DNA of 64,000 nt. It comes from Rhizobiales bacterium 32-66-11 (lineage in GTDB: Bacteria; Pseudomonadota; Alphaproteobacteria; Rhizobiales; Xanthobacteraceae). A program made the position numbers and the translations under genes. Location: NCBI GenBank assembly GCA_002304505.1, contig NCEH01000001.1, positions 1 through 64,000 on the forward strand. The letters are read 5' to 3'. The notes under the pieces were generated by a model that was not told where the DNA came from, did no database searches, and was given only the letters and a program-made list of their open reading frames with translations. Positions 9,694 through 17,782 of the stretch are shown one piece after another; the first letter of the stretch is position 1, and each line of letters starts with the position of its first letter.

Positions 9694-10227
9694 TCACCAG
9701 CCCGGACGGCAGTGCAGGCCGCCGTAGGGGCCGCGCCAGCAATAGCCGGGGTGCCAATAGGGGCCGTAGCCGTACCACCAGTCGATGAACAGGCTGGCGC
9801 TGGTACCGGAGACCGGCTTCTCGTCGCTGAGCAGCTTGTAATTATAGACCAGCGTGTCGCCGGTGAGCACCGGGTTGGTGAGTTCCACCACCGCGGTCAC
9901 GGGCTTGCCGTCAACGGTCACGGAGAGCGTGGCGTTGGGGGCGTCCTTCTGGAAGCTGTCCTTGCCGGTGTTCCAGAACTTCACGAAGTTCGCGGTCGGC
10001 GCATCGCCGGTCATCCGCTCGGGGCGGTCGGAGAACATGAGGGTCTGGGGCGCGACGCCCTTCAGGGTGATCGTCTTGTCGTCGACCGTGACCGAATCGG
10101 CGACCTGAACGAACAACCAGTTGGCAGGCTTCATTTCCTCGGTATTGGCGGGCTTTGCGCCTTGGGCATTCGCCATGCCGATGGCGCCGACCATCGCGAA
10201 CAGCGCGCCGAAAATCACAGATTTCAT
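9694..10227 (-). CDS. Secreted protein of unknown function
   Basis: A 177-residue exported protein that I do not recognise. The start at 10227 gives a clean signal peptide (MKSVIFGALFAMVGAIGMANA) and has GGGAGAG just upstream. The mature part is polar and beta-rich, with many DxK/TxT stretches (for example SVTVDDKTITLKG). It ends in a striking aromatic and Gly-rich tail (WWYGYGPYWHPGYCWRGPYG, about residues 148-167) with two cysteines. The tail recalls surface or matrix proteins, but no function can be assigned. It is convergent with ohr. Confidence 0.7.
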   Translation of the reverse strand: MKSVIFGALFAMVGAIGMANAQGAKPANTEEMKPANWLFVQVADSVTVDDKTITLKGVAPQTLMFSDRPERMTGDAPTANFVKFWNTGKDSFQKDAPNATLSVTVDGKPVTAVVELTNPVLTGDTLVYNYKLLSDEKPVSGTSASLFIDWWYGYGPYWHPGYCWRGPYGGLHCRPGW

Positions 10228-10334
10228 CGATCTCTCCCTGTACGCGGGTATGGAATCCATCCCCATGACGGGCACATTATCATTCTGCATATGGATAGCT
10301 AGTGTCCGGACAACTGACCCCGCACATTTAAGGC

Positions 10335-10354
10335 AGCCGACATTATTGTCGGCT
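10335..10354. repeat. Perfect inverted repeat
   Basis: AGCCGACA (10335-10342) and TGTCGGCT (10347-10354) are separated by TTAT. There is no T tract on either side, so it is more likely an operator than a terminator. It is 108 bp before the start of the secreted-protein gene. Confidence 0.45.
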
Positions 10355-10627
10355 TAGGGAAGCGTTAAGGAGGTTTGCGACAAAGACGTCGCATGGCGTG
10401 AACTCTAAGTCGGCTATTCGCATTGCAGCATTGGCTTGCGATAATCCTCATCGCGACCGCTTATTTTCCCACCACTACATGAGCAGCGAGGCCTGAGCCT
10501 TTGCCGCACTGGCATTGAAATGGCGCAGGCACCGCGGGAAGCCGGCAGCGCGCAGATTGCGCGGCTGGATCGCCGGTCAATCCAGGCTTCCCGATCTCTT
10601 CCCGGGGAGAACAAGTCGCGCATCGCG

Positions 10628-10643
10628 TGGCACGTTTCTTGCT
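10628..10643 (+). promoter_or_regulatory. Sigma-54 (RpoN) -24/-12 promoter
   Basis: The sequence TGGCACGTTTCTTGCT matches the RpoN consensus TGGCAC-N5-TTGCW exactly, with the invariant GG and GC at the required 10-bp spacing. Transcription would start near 10655 and give a leader of about 130 nt before the ferredoxin ATG at 10784. No TGT-N10-ACA NifA site was found in the 300 bp upstream, so the enhancer-binding activator is not identified. Confidence 0.8.
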
Positions 10644-10701
10644 GAAATACAGTGCTCAAGAAATGGACATACACCTCATGTCTGAACGTGAGCAGGTTAG
10701 T

Positions 10702-10739
10702 ACAAGACTGTCGCGACTTTGACGTTGCGGCAGTCTTGT
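10702..10739 (+). ncRNA. Leader hairpin in the ferredoxin 5' UTR
   Basis: ACAAGACTG (10702-10710) pairs perfectly with CAGTCTTGT (10731-10739). The stem continues inward for about seven more pairs (two G-T wobbles) to a six-base loop TTTGAC. The 16-bp stem ends 44 nt before the ATG and has no U tract, so it is an mRNA leader structure rather than a terminator. Its role is unknown. Confidence 0.6.
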
Positions 10740-10783
10740 GCAGATATCTGTAATAACAACGCCCAATCAATAGGATTTAAAAC

Positions 10784-11149
10784 ATGCCTATCGTCACGTT
10801 CAGATCGCCGACCGTCAAGGATAAACGTGTCTACGCGGTGGCGGGGGACACAAGTACCATTCTAGCGGTCGCCCGCTCGAATGGAGTGAAGATCGCTTAT
10901 GATTGTCAGGAAGGTGAATGCGGATCCTGCCTCATCCAGATCGAATATGTCATCGGTAAGCCGCGCATGGCCATTGCCCTGACGGATCGGGAAAAGACCA
11001 AGCTCCAGGATCTCGGCAAGATCACCAAGGAACAGATCACGGAAGCCGAGATCAATGACATCGCCCCGCCTTTCCGGTTGGCGTGCCAGTTTATCGCGCG
11101 CGAAGAGGAAATCATCATCCACTATGTGGAAGAGGGAGCGGCCGCCTGA
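10784..11149 (+). CDS. [2Fe-2S] ferredoxin, Shethna/FeSII-like
   Basis: A 121-residue plant-type ferredoxin. The cluster ligands are Cys41, Cys46 and Cys49 in DCQEGECGSCL and Cys101 in RLACQF. The long insert between the third and fourth cysteines (about residues 60-95, KTKLQDLGKITKEQ) and the total length fit the Shethna protein II family, which in Azotobacter binds nitrogenase and protects it from oxygen, rather than adrenodoxin-type or FdxC-type ferredoxins. A perfect sigma-54 promoter lies 140 bp upstream and a ferritin-like gene follows after 61 bp. The family call comes from recalled similarity; the nitrogenase link is inference. Confidence 0.82.
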   Translation: MPIVTFRSPTVKDKRVYAVAGDTSTILAVARSNGVKIAYDCQEGECGSCLIQIEYVIGKPRMAIALTDREKTKLQDLGKITKEQITEAEINDIAPPFRLACQFIAREEEIIIHYVEEGAAA

Positions 11150-11210
11150 CGCCTTGCCGCATCCCACTCGATCAGAGCAACGAGTTCCCTCAATTCCGGC
11201 AAGGTGATCC

Positions 11211-11693
11211 GTGGATACAGTCGAACAATTTCTCGCGTATGCGGTCAAGCTTGAGGAAGAGGCGGCGCTCCGCTTCGGCGAGCTGGCTGATGTCATGCAA
11301 AGCTGCGGCAACCAACAGGTCGCGACTCTGTTTCGCCGACTGTCGAATTATTCCCGCCTTCATCTCGCGGATGCGCGCGCGCGTTCCATGTTCCGCGACA
11401 TTCCCACGCTGAAGCCGGGTGAGTTCGATTGGCCGGATCTGGAAAGCCCGGAGGCCGCGGCGATCTGGGCCGCGGATCCGTTTATTGGGCGGGAACAGGC
11501 GCTGGACATCGCCCGCGACGCCGAGCAGGCGAGCCTCGACTATTACCGGAAGATCTTCGAAACTACGCAAGATCCCGAAATTCGGGTGCTGGCAAAGGAG
11601 TTCATCGAAGAGGAATCCGAACATGTCCGGGAGATCCACAAATGGATCGCAGCGCACAAGGCGGGTGAACCGCTGCCGGTGGTTGCTGAATAA
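11211..11693 (+). CDS. Ferritin-like/rubrerythrin-type protein
   Basis: A 160-residue all-helical protein of the ferritin-like di-iron superfamily. Carboxylate/His motifs typical of the four-helix bundle are seen: KLEEEAALRFGELA (about residue 14) and FIEEESEHVREIHKW (about residue 131), with further Glu/His in SRLHLADAR and AEQASLDYYRK. There is no C-terminal rubredoxin domain, so it is not a classical rubrerythrin. It starts with GTG at 11211 after AAGG. It likely shares the sigma-54 transcript with the ferredoxin, which points to iron or peroxide handling in the same physiological state. The exact activity is unknown. Confidence 0.75.
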   Translation: MDTVEQFLAYAVKLEEEAALRFGELADVMQSCGNQQVATLFRRLSNYSRLHLADARARSMFRDIPTLKPGEFDWPDLESPEAAAIWAADPFIGREQALDIARDAEQASLDYYRKIFETTQDPEIRVLAKEFIEEESEHVREIHKWIAAHKAGEPLPVVAE

Positions 11694-11732
11694 ACACGCA
11701 CCGCAGTGCCATGAACACCCTGTTGGACCGGA

Positions 11733-12041
11733 TTACTGATCCAGCAGGCCGGCGAGCTTCAGCGCCACGCCCTGCGAGCCCTCGACCCGCAGCCGGCCGG
11801 TGGAGAAGGCCAGCATGGGGCCGATGCGCCCGGTGATGAGCTTGTCCAGCGTGTCGGTGGAGAGCTTGAGCACGGCGTCGGCCTCGCCCGTGCCCTCGCT
11901 CACCTCCACGGCCGGGCCGGTCGCGTCGAGCAGGATGGATTCGTCGGTGTCGGTGAGATCGAACCGCACGCGATAGCCGAGCTCGCTCAGGGCGCCGGCG
12001 CGATCATTCATGAGCTCGATGAGGGAGGAAAGGTCTGCCAT
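11733..12041 (-). CDS. SCP2 sterol-binding domain protein
   Basis: A 102-residue single-domain protein of the SCP2 family, which forms a hydrophobic tunnel for acyl-CoA or lipid ligands. The pattern LTDTDESILLDATGPAV followed by ADAVLKLSTDTLDKLITGR and the glycine-rich end (MLAFSTGRLRVEGSQG) is typical. The start at 12041 removes a long artefactual extension. It is the last gene of the minus-strand beta-oxidation group, 80 bp after the acyl-CoA dehydrogenase, so it may deliver acyl-CoA to the enzymes. Confidence 0.87.
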   Translation of the reverse strand: MADLSSLIELMNDRAGALSELGYRVRFDLTDTDESILLDATGPAVEVSEGTGEADAVLKLSTDTLDKLITGRIGPMLAFSTGRLRVEGSQGVALKLAGLLDQ

Positions 12042-12121
12042 GGTCGGTCCTGCATCCGTGCGCCTCGCCGAGACGCCGTGTCCACGAAGGGGGCGCGCCC
12101 GCGGCACGCCCCGGGTTAGGG

Positions 12122-13912
12122 TCAGAAGGCCGCGTCGTCCAGCGCCATCATGGACGCCTTGCCGGTCTTGATGGAGCCCCACAGGGCCGCCACTTCCGGC
12201 AGCAGGCGGTCGATGAAGAAGCGCGCCGTGACGATCTTCGCCTCGTAGAAAGCGGCCTCTCCATTGGCCGCGCCGCGCTTTTGCAGCGCCACTTCCGTCA
12301 TCCGCACCCACATATAGCCGAGCGCGACCAGCCCGAACAGCCGCAGATATTCGGTCGCCGCGGCGCCCGCCTCGTCGGGATCCTTCATGCCCTTTTCGGC
12401 GATATGGGCGGTGGCGAGCTGGAGCGCGCCGAACGCCTTGCCGAGCGGCCCCACCAGCGGCCCGAGGTCGGGATCGTCCAGCTTGGCGTCGATATAGTTC
12501 AGCACCGGATGGAAGAAGGCGCGCAGATAGCGCCCGGTATGGGCGCCGAGCTTGCGGCCCACCAGATCCAACGCCTGCACCCCGTTGGTGCCCTCGTAGA
12601 TCATGGCGATCCGGGCATCGCGCAAATATTGCTCCATGCCGTGGTCGCGGATGTAGCCGTGGCCGCCATAGACCTGCACCCCGAGCGAGGCATTGGTGAA
12701 GCCGAGATCGGTGAACATGGCCTTCACGATGGGCGTCATGAGGGCGGTGAAATCCTCCGCCTGCTGGCGCTCCTCCGGATCGTTGGAGCGCTCCATCAGG
12801 TCGAGATTGCGCGCCACCCAGCCGGACAGCGCGCGGCACCCCTCATTATAGGCGCGCATGGTCATGAGCGTGCGCCGCACGTCGGGATGCACGATGATCG
12901 GGTCGGCGGGCTTGTCGGGATATTTGGCCCCGGTCAGCGCGCGGCCCTGGAGGCGTTCCTTGGCATAGGTGACCGCGCCCTGATAGGCCGCTTCGCCCAC
13001 GCCGAGCCCCTGCGTGCCCACGGAGAGGCGCTCGGAATTCATCATGGAGAACATGGCCCGCATGCCCTTGTGCGGCTCGCCCACGAGCCAGCCCTTGGCG
13101 TCGTCGAACGAGAGCTGGCAGGTGGCCGAGCCATGGATGCCCATCTTGTGCTCGATGCCGGTGCACTGCACGCCGTTGCGCATGCCGGGCCGGCCGTCTT
13201 CCGTCGGCAGGAATTTCGGCACCAGGAACAGGCTGATGCCCTTGATTCCCTTGGGTGCGTCCGGGAGGCGGGCGAGCACCAGGTGGATGATGTTCTCGGT
13301 CAGGTCATGCTCGCCGGCGGAGATGAAGATCTTGTTGCCGGTGATGGCATAGCTGCCGTCGTCCTGCGGCTCCGCCTTGGTGCGCAGCAGGCCGAGATCG
13401 GTGCCGCAATGGGGCTCGGTGAGGCACATGGTGCCGGTCCAGCTGCCCTCCACCATCTTCGGCAGATAGCGTTCCTTCAGCTCCTGCGAGGCGTGGTTCT
13501 TCAGCGCGATATAGGCCCCGTGGGTGAGGCCGGGATAAAGGCCGAAGGCAAGGTTGGCCGAGCACATCATCTCTTCGATGAACTTGGTCACGCTCGCCGG
13601 AAGGCCCTGGCCTCCCCATTCGGGGTCGCAGGCGATGCCGTTCCAGCCGCCTTCGCGATAGGTGTCATAGGCCTGTTTGAAGCCCTTGGGCGTGCGCACC
13701 ACGCCGTTCTCATAGGCGCAGCCTTCCTGGTCGGCCGCCATGTTGATGGGCGCCAGCACCTCGGTCACCAGCTTGCCGGCTTCCTCCAGCACGGCGTCGA
13801 TCAGGTCCGGTGTGACCTCTTCGAGGCCCTTCATGTCCTTCAGGCTTTCGCTGCCATGCAGTTCGTGCAGCACGAAGCGCATGTCGCGGAGCGGGGGCTG
13901 ATACGTCTGCAT
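12122..13912 (-). CDS. Acyl-CoA dehydrogenase with C-terminal extension
   Basis: FAD flavoprotein of 596 residues that makes trans-2-enoyl-CoA. The core holds CLTEPHCGTDLG (FAD-binding loop, about residue 159), ITGNKIFISAGEHD and MIYEGTNGVQALDLVGRK, which carries the family's catalytic Glu region (about residue 440). A C-terminal helical domain (about residues 480-596) is typical of the large FadE12/DmdC-type subgroup. The ATG at 13912 is preceded by GGGAGAG. It lies 103 bp after the FadN-type gene in the same orientation. Substrate chain length cannot be told from sequence. Confidence 0.92.
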   Translation of the reverse strand: MQTYQPPLRDMRFVLHELHGSESLKDMKGLEEVTPDLIDAVLEEAGKLVTEVLAPINMAADQEGCAYENGVVRTPKGFKQAYDTYREGGWNGIACDPEWGGQGLPASVTKFIEEMMCSANLAFGLYPGLTHGAYIALKNHASQELKERYLPKMVEGSWTGTMCLTEPHCGTDLGLLRTKAEPQDDGSYAITGNKIFISAGEHDLTENIIHLVLARLPDAPKGIKGISLFLVPKFLPTEDGRPGMRNGVQCTGIEHKMGIHGSATCQLSFDDAKGWLVGEPHKGMRAMFSMMNSERLSVGTQGLGVGEAAYQGAVTYAKERLQGRALTGAKYPDKPADPIIVHPDVRRTLMTMRAYNEGCRALSGWVARNLDLMERSNDPEERQQAEDFTALMTPIVKAMFTDLGFTNASLGVQVYGGHGYIRDHGMEQYLRDARIAMIYEGTNGVQALDLVGRKLGAHTGRYLRAFFHPVLNYIDAKLDDPDLGPLVGPLGKAFGALQLATAHIAEKGMKDPDEAGAAATEYLRLFGLVALGYMWVRMTEVALQKRGAANGEAAFYEAKIVTARFFIDRLLPEVAALWGSIKTGKASMMALDDAAF

Positions 13913-14015
13913 GGTCGCTCTCCCGTTGTGCTTTGCGGCCTCTCCAAGAGGCTCATGTTCCTGGGTCAACTCCCTCTCCCGAAAGCGGGAGAGGGGACCG
14001 TTCAGGCGATGCGGC

Positions 14016-16343
14016 TCAGTTCCGCAGCGGGCGGCCGGTTTCCAGCGTGTGCTCGATGCGGGCGAGCGTCGCGTTGGTCTTGATGAGGCGCATGAAGTTC
14101 GCCCGCTCCAACTCCAGCACCTGGGCTTCCGTCACCGGCTCGATATGGTCGGCCTTGCCGCCGGACAGAACCTCGGCGAGTGCGCTGGCCACCACCAGAT
14201 CGTGCTTGGTGGCGATGCCGCGCTTGTGGAAGCTTTCCGCCGCCATCACCAGGGCCGTCTTGCCGGAAGGGCCGGGCAAGGTGAGGTCCTTGGGCTTGGG
14301 CGGCACGTAGTTTTCCGCCAGCGCCAGGGCCTTGGCCTTGGCATCCGCCAGCAGGCGATCGCGGTTCATGGTGATGCCGTCGGTTTCGCGCAGGAACAGA
14401 TACTCCTTCGCCTCGGCGGCGGATTTGGAGACGGTGGCGACGCTCACCAGCTCGAACACCTTGGAGGTCGCCGGCATGGGTCCCTTGGGCATGCCCTTGG
14501 CATTCTGCCAGCGGGTCAGCATTTCCTTGCAGCCGCCCCAGCCGGGCAGCAGGCCGACGCCGCATTCCACGAGGCCGATATAGCTTTCCGCATGGGCCTG
14601 CACCGCATCGGAATGCAGCAGGATCTCGCAGCCGCCGCCGAGGGCCATGCCGGCAGGCGCCGAGACGACGGGGAAGGGGGCGTATTTGAGATCCTGATAG
14701 GCCTTCTGCCCGGTGGCGACCAGCTTCTCCACCTCGCCGAACGCCGCGATGTTGCAGGCGAACAGAGCCAGGCCGAGATTGGCACCGACGGAGAAATTGG
14801 AGCCCTCGTTATAGATCACGAGCGCCTTGTACTTGTCCTTCACGAGGCGCGTCGCCTTGCCCAGCAAGGTGATGATGCCCTCGTCCAGCGAATTGCCCTT
14901 GCTGGTGAATTCCAGGCACACCACTCCGTCGCCGATGTCCCACAGCGCCGCCGAGCCGTTCTTCATCAAGGGCTCGCTGTTAAGCTTGATGTCCGCGAGC
15001 AGCAGCACGCCGTCCGGGCGCGTCACGTCATGATAGGCGCCGTCCAGCCCGAGATATTGCCGCTTGCCGTTTTCCACCCGGTAGAACGGCTTGGCCTCGG
15101 CGCCGGCGAGCAACGCGGGAATCTCCTCCCCATCCGCCTTTAGGCGAGCGATGAGATTTGCCGCGCCGATCTTGTCGATCAGCTCGAACGGACCCCATTT
15201 CCAATTATAGCCAAGGCGCATGGCCTCATCGATGGCGACCACGTCGTCCGCCGCCTCGCCCACCAGACGGGCGGCATAGGAGAGGGTGCGGCCCATCACC
15301 GCCCAGGCATAGCGCCCGGCGGCGCCAGGGGCGGAGAGAAGGGCGAGGAGATCCTTGCCGCCGCCGTCCTCAAGCTCCGGCAGCGCGGCCTTTTCCTGCG
15401 GGCGATATGCGCCGGTAGACAGGTCGATGGCTTCCTTCACCTTGCCGCCGTTCTCGCGGTTCAGGCGATAGAAGCCGCCCTTGCCCTTGCGGCCCGTGTA
15501 TCCGGTCTCGATCATGGTCTTGACCAGGGGGATATCGCGCAGCGTGGCATGGAAGGCGTCGCTCTTGGGAAGCGCGCGCTCCAGGCTGCCCTGGACGTGG
15601 GGCATCAGGTCGAGCCCGACGAGGTCCAGCAGGCCGAAGATGCCGGTCTTGGGAATGCCGAACGGGCGCCCCATGACGGCGTCCGCTTCTTCCACCTTCA
15701 GGCCTTTCTCGATGGCTTCGCCCACCGCGAGGTTGAGCCAGAAGGTGCCGAGCCGATTGGCGATGAAGCCGGGCGTGTCCTTGCAGGTCACCACCGTCTT
15801 GCCGAGCTTCACGTCGGCGAAGGCGCAGACCTTGGCGACGGTCGCGGGATCGGTCTTCGGGCCGGCGACGATTTCCAGCAGCCGCATGTAGCGCGGCGGG
15901 TTGAAGAAATGGGTGATCAGGAAATCGCGGGCGAAGCTCTCCGGCAGACCGGAAGTGAGATCGGCCAGCGGAATGGTGGAGGTGTTGGACGACACCGCGC
16001 AGCCGGGGGTGCGCGCCGCCTCGATCTTCGCATAGAGCGCCTGCTTGATGTCGAGCCGCTCGATCACCGCTTCCACGATCCAGTCGCAGGAGGCGAGCTG
16101 GTCGAGATGGTCCTCGGTATTGCCGGGGGTGACCAGTTTGGCGGCGGCTTTCGACATGAAGGCGGCGGGGTCCGCCTTCAGCAGGCGGGCGATGGCGCCT
16201 TCGGCGATGGCATTGCGGTTGGCCGCGCCCTCGGGGACGATGTCCAACAGCAGCACCGGAATGCCCGCATTGGCCACATGGGCGGCGATGCCGGCGCCCA
16301 TGACGCCCGCGCCGATGACGGCGACCTTCTTGATCTCGTTCAT
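14016..16343 (-). CDS. 3-hydroxyacyl-CoA dehydrogenase/enoyl-CoA hydratase, FadN type
   Basis: Bifunctional beta-oxidation enzyme of 775 residues. The N-terminal NAD-binding dehydrogenase domain starts at once (VAVIGAGVMGAGIAAHVANA, about residues 7-26) and carries the C-terminal HCDH domains with GRKGKGGFYR. The enoyl-CoA hydratase domain is at the C-terminus (about residues 480-690), with oxyanion-hole segments GSNFSVGANLG and PAGMALGGGCEILLH. This dehydrogenase-first order is that of Bacillus FadN, opposite to E. coli FadB. The start at 16343 sits 14 bp after the thiolase stop, so they are co-transcribed. Confidence 0.93.
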   Translation of the reverse strand: MNEIKKVAVIGAGVMGAGIAAHVANAGIPVLLLDIVPEGAANRNAIAEGAIARLLKADPAAFMSKAAAKLVTPGNTEDHLDQLASCDWIVEAVIERLDIKQALYAKIEAARTPGCAVSSNTSTIPLADLTSGLPESFARDFLITHFFNPPRYMRLLEIVAGPKTDPATVAKVCAFADVKLGKTVVTCKDTPGFIANRLGTFWLNLAVGEAIEKGLKVEEADAVMGRPFGIPKTGIFGLLDLVGLDLMPHVQGSLERALPKSDAFHATLRDIPLVKTMIETGYTGRKGKGGFYRLNRENGGKVKEAIDLSTGAYRPQEKAALPELEDGGGKDLLALLSAPGAAGRYAWAVMGRTLSYAARLVGEAADDVVAIDEAMRLGYNWKWGPFELIDKIGAANLIARLKADGEEIPALLAGAEAKPFYRVENGKRQYLGLDGAYHDVTRPDGVLLLADIKLNSEPLMKNGSAALWDIGDGVVCLEFTSKGNSLDEGIITLLGKATRLVKDKYKALVIYNEGSNFSVGANLGLALFACNIAAFGEVEKLVATGQKAYQDLKYAPFPVVSAPAGMALGGGCEILLHSDAVQAHAESYIGLVECGVGLLPGWGGCKEMLTRWQNAKGMPKGPMPATSKVFELVSVATVSKSAAEAKEYLFLRETDGITMNRDRLLADAKAKALALAENYVPPKPKDLTLPGPSGKTALVMAAESFHKRGIATKHDLVVASALAEVLSGGKADHIEPVTEAQVLELERANFMRLIKTNATLARIEHTLETGRPLRN

Positions 16344-16357
16344 CTTTCGCGCTCCGC

Positions 16358-17494
16358 TCAGATGCGTTCGAGAACGGTGGCGATGCCCTGCCCGCCGCCG
16401 ATGCACTGGGTCGCCAGCGCATAGCGCCCGCCCTCGCGCTGGAGCAGGGCGGCCGCCTTGCCGACGATCCGCGCGCCCGTGGCGCCGAGCGGATGGCCGA
16501 TGGCGATGGCACCGCCGTCGAGATTGATGGTATCCTCGCGCAGCCCGAGTTCGCTGATGCAGGCCAGCGCCTGGGAGGCGAAGGCTTCGTTCAGCTCCAC
16601 CACGTCGAGGTCGCCGACCTGGATGTTGGAGCGCGCGAGCGCCTTGCGGGTGGCCGCGACCGGGCCGATGCCCATGATTTCCGGCGCGCAGCCCGCCACC
16701 GCCACGCCGCGCAGACGCGCGAGCGGGGTCAGACCGTGCTTCTCGGCATAGGCTTCGGTGCACACCAGCACGGCGGAAGCGCCGTCGGTCAGCGGCGAGG
16801 AGGTGCCGGCGGTGACGGTGCCGTTCTCATCGAATGCGGGCTTGAGCCCGGCGAGATCCTCGGCCTTGGCCTCGGTGCGGATGCAGCCGTCCGCATCCAC
16901 GCTCCTGCCGTTGATGCGGATCGAGACGATCTCGTCCTTCAGCCGGCCTTCGGCCTGGGCTTTCGCGGCTTTCTGCTGGCTCTTGAGGGCGAAGGCATCC
17001 TGGTCGGCGCGGCTGATCTGCCATTTGCGCGCGACATTCTCCGCCGTGTCACCCATGGCCATGTAGGCGGCGGGGTTCTTCTCGTGCAAAGCGGGATTCG
17101 GCATCGGGTTGAAGCCGGTCATGGGCACGCGGCTCATGCTCTCGACGCCCGCGCACACGAACACTTCGCCGGCACCGAGCTGGATCTGGCCGGCAGCCAT
17201 GTGGATCGCCTGCATGGAGGAGCCGCAGAAGCGGTTCACGGTGACCCCGGCGACCGATTGCGGCAGCTCGGCGATCATGCCGATGAGGCGCGCCACGTTG
17301 AAGCCCTGTTCGGCCTCGGGAAAGGCGCAGCCGACGATGAGATCCTCGATGTCCTCGGGATTGACCTTCGTGCGGGCAATCAGCTCGCGCACCACCTGGG
17401 CGGCCATGTCATCCGGGCGGACGCGCGCAAGGTCCCCCTTCTTGGCGGGCGCGAAAGGCGAGCGGGCATAGCCTGCGATAACCACGTTCTGCAT
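16358..17494 (-). CDS. fadA: Acetyl-CoA C-acyltransferase (thiolase, FadA type)
   Basis: Thiolase of 378 residues that cleaves 3-ketoacyl-CoA with CoA. The acyl-accepting Cys is in VNRFCGSSMQAI (about residue 87), the catalytic His in AIGHPLGATGAR (about residue 336) and the second Cys in ATQCIGGGQG (about residue 366). NEAFASQAL is also present. The ATG at 17494 follows a strong AGGAGAG. It leads the group thiolase, FadN-type enzyme, acyl-CoA dehydrogenase, SCP2. Direct repeats just upstream may bind a regulator. Confidence 0.95.
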   Translation of the reverse strand: MQNVVIAGYARSPFAPAKKGDLARVRPDDMAAQVVRELIARTKVNPEDIEDLIVGCAFPEAEQGFNVARLIGMIAELPQSVAGVTVNRFCGSSMQAIHMAAGQIQLGAGEVFVCAGVESMSRVPMTGFNPMPNPALHEKNPAAYMAMGDTAENVARKWQISRADQDAFALKSQQKAAKAQAEGRLKDEIVSIRINGRSVDADGCIRTEAKAEDLAGLKPAFDENGTVTAGTSSPLTDGASAVLVCTEAYAEKHGLTPLARLRGVAVAGCAPEIMGIGPVAATRKALARSNIQVGDLDVVELNEAFASQALACISELGLREDTINLDGGAIAIGHPLGATGARIVGKAAALLQREGGRYALATQCIGGGQGIATVLERI

Positions 17495-17505
17495 GGGCTC
17501 TCCTA

Positions 17506-17551
17506 CCAGGTGTCTTTGTTGCCAAGTGTTCTTGCTTTGGTACCAAGTGTT
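17506..17551 (-). repeat. Repeated CCAAGTGT motif upstream of thiolase
   Basis: CCAGGTGT (17506), CCAAGTGT (17522) and CCAAGTGT (17543) recur within 45 bp. The palindrome TTGGTACCAA (17537-17546) overlaps the third copy. The motifs lie 12-57 bp before the thiolase start, where a repressor or the core promoter would sit. Confidence 0.45.
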
Positions 17552-17782
17552 TTGGTTTCTAGGTCTAATGGTCTTGCGTCTGGCATTCAGTAAATCGTCG
17601 CACACATTCAATATTTGAACGGGTGCCGGGCCGTGCCATGCGAAAGCGACCAGCGACGCGCCGGCCCGATCATGGCGCGCCATCCATGACGCCAGATAGA
17701 CGCCCCGCCGGCGGGCGCGGCGCGCGGGCAGGGGATCTGGAATGGCGCACCCGGGCGGCGGCTCCGGACGGGATGCGATGCC

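Larger units (their letters stand above)
10228..10783. other. Long intergenic region with regulatory elements
   Basis: This 556-bp gap is more AT-rich than its surroundings and has no convincing coding frame. It contains a perfect 8-bp inverted repeat at 10335-10354, a sigma-54 promoter at 10628-10643 and a long leader hairpin at 10702-10739; these are listed separately. It serves the secreted-protein gene on the left and the ferredoxin gene on the right. Confidence 0.7.

Noticed and set aside
10678..10722. Fourteen-codon ATG frame in the ferredoxin leader
   Set aside because: No ribosome binding site, and it is interrupted by the hairpin; no evidence that it is a leader peptide.
10710..10725. 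TGT-N10-ACG near-match to a NifA site
   Set aside because: It has ACG instead of ACA and lies downstream of the promoter inside the leader hairpin.
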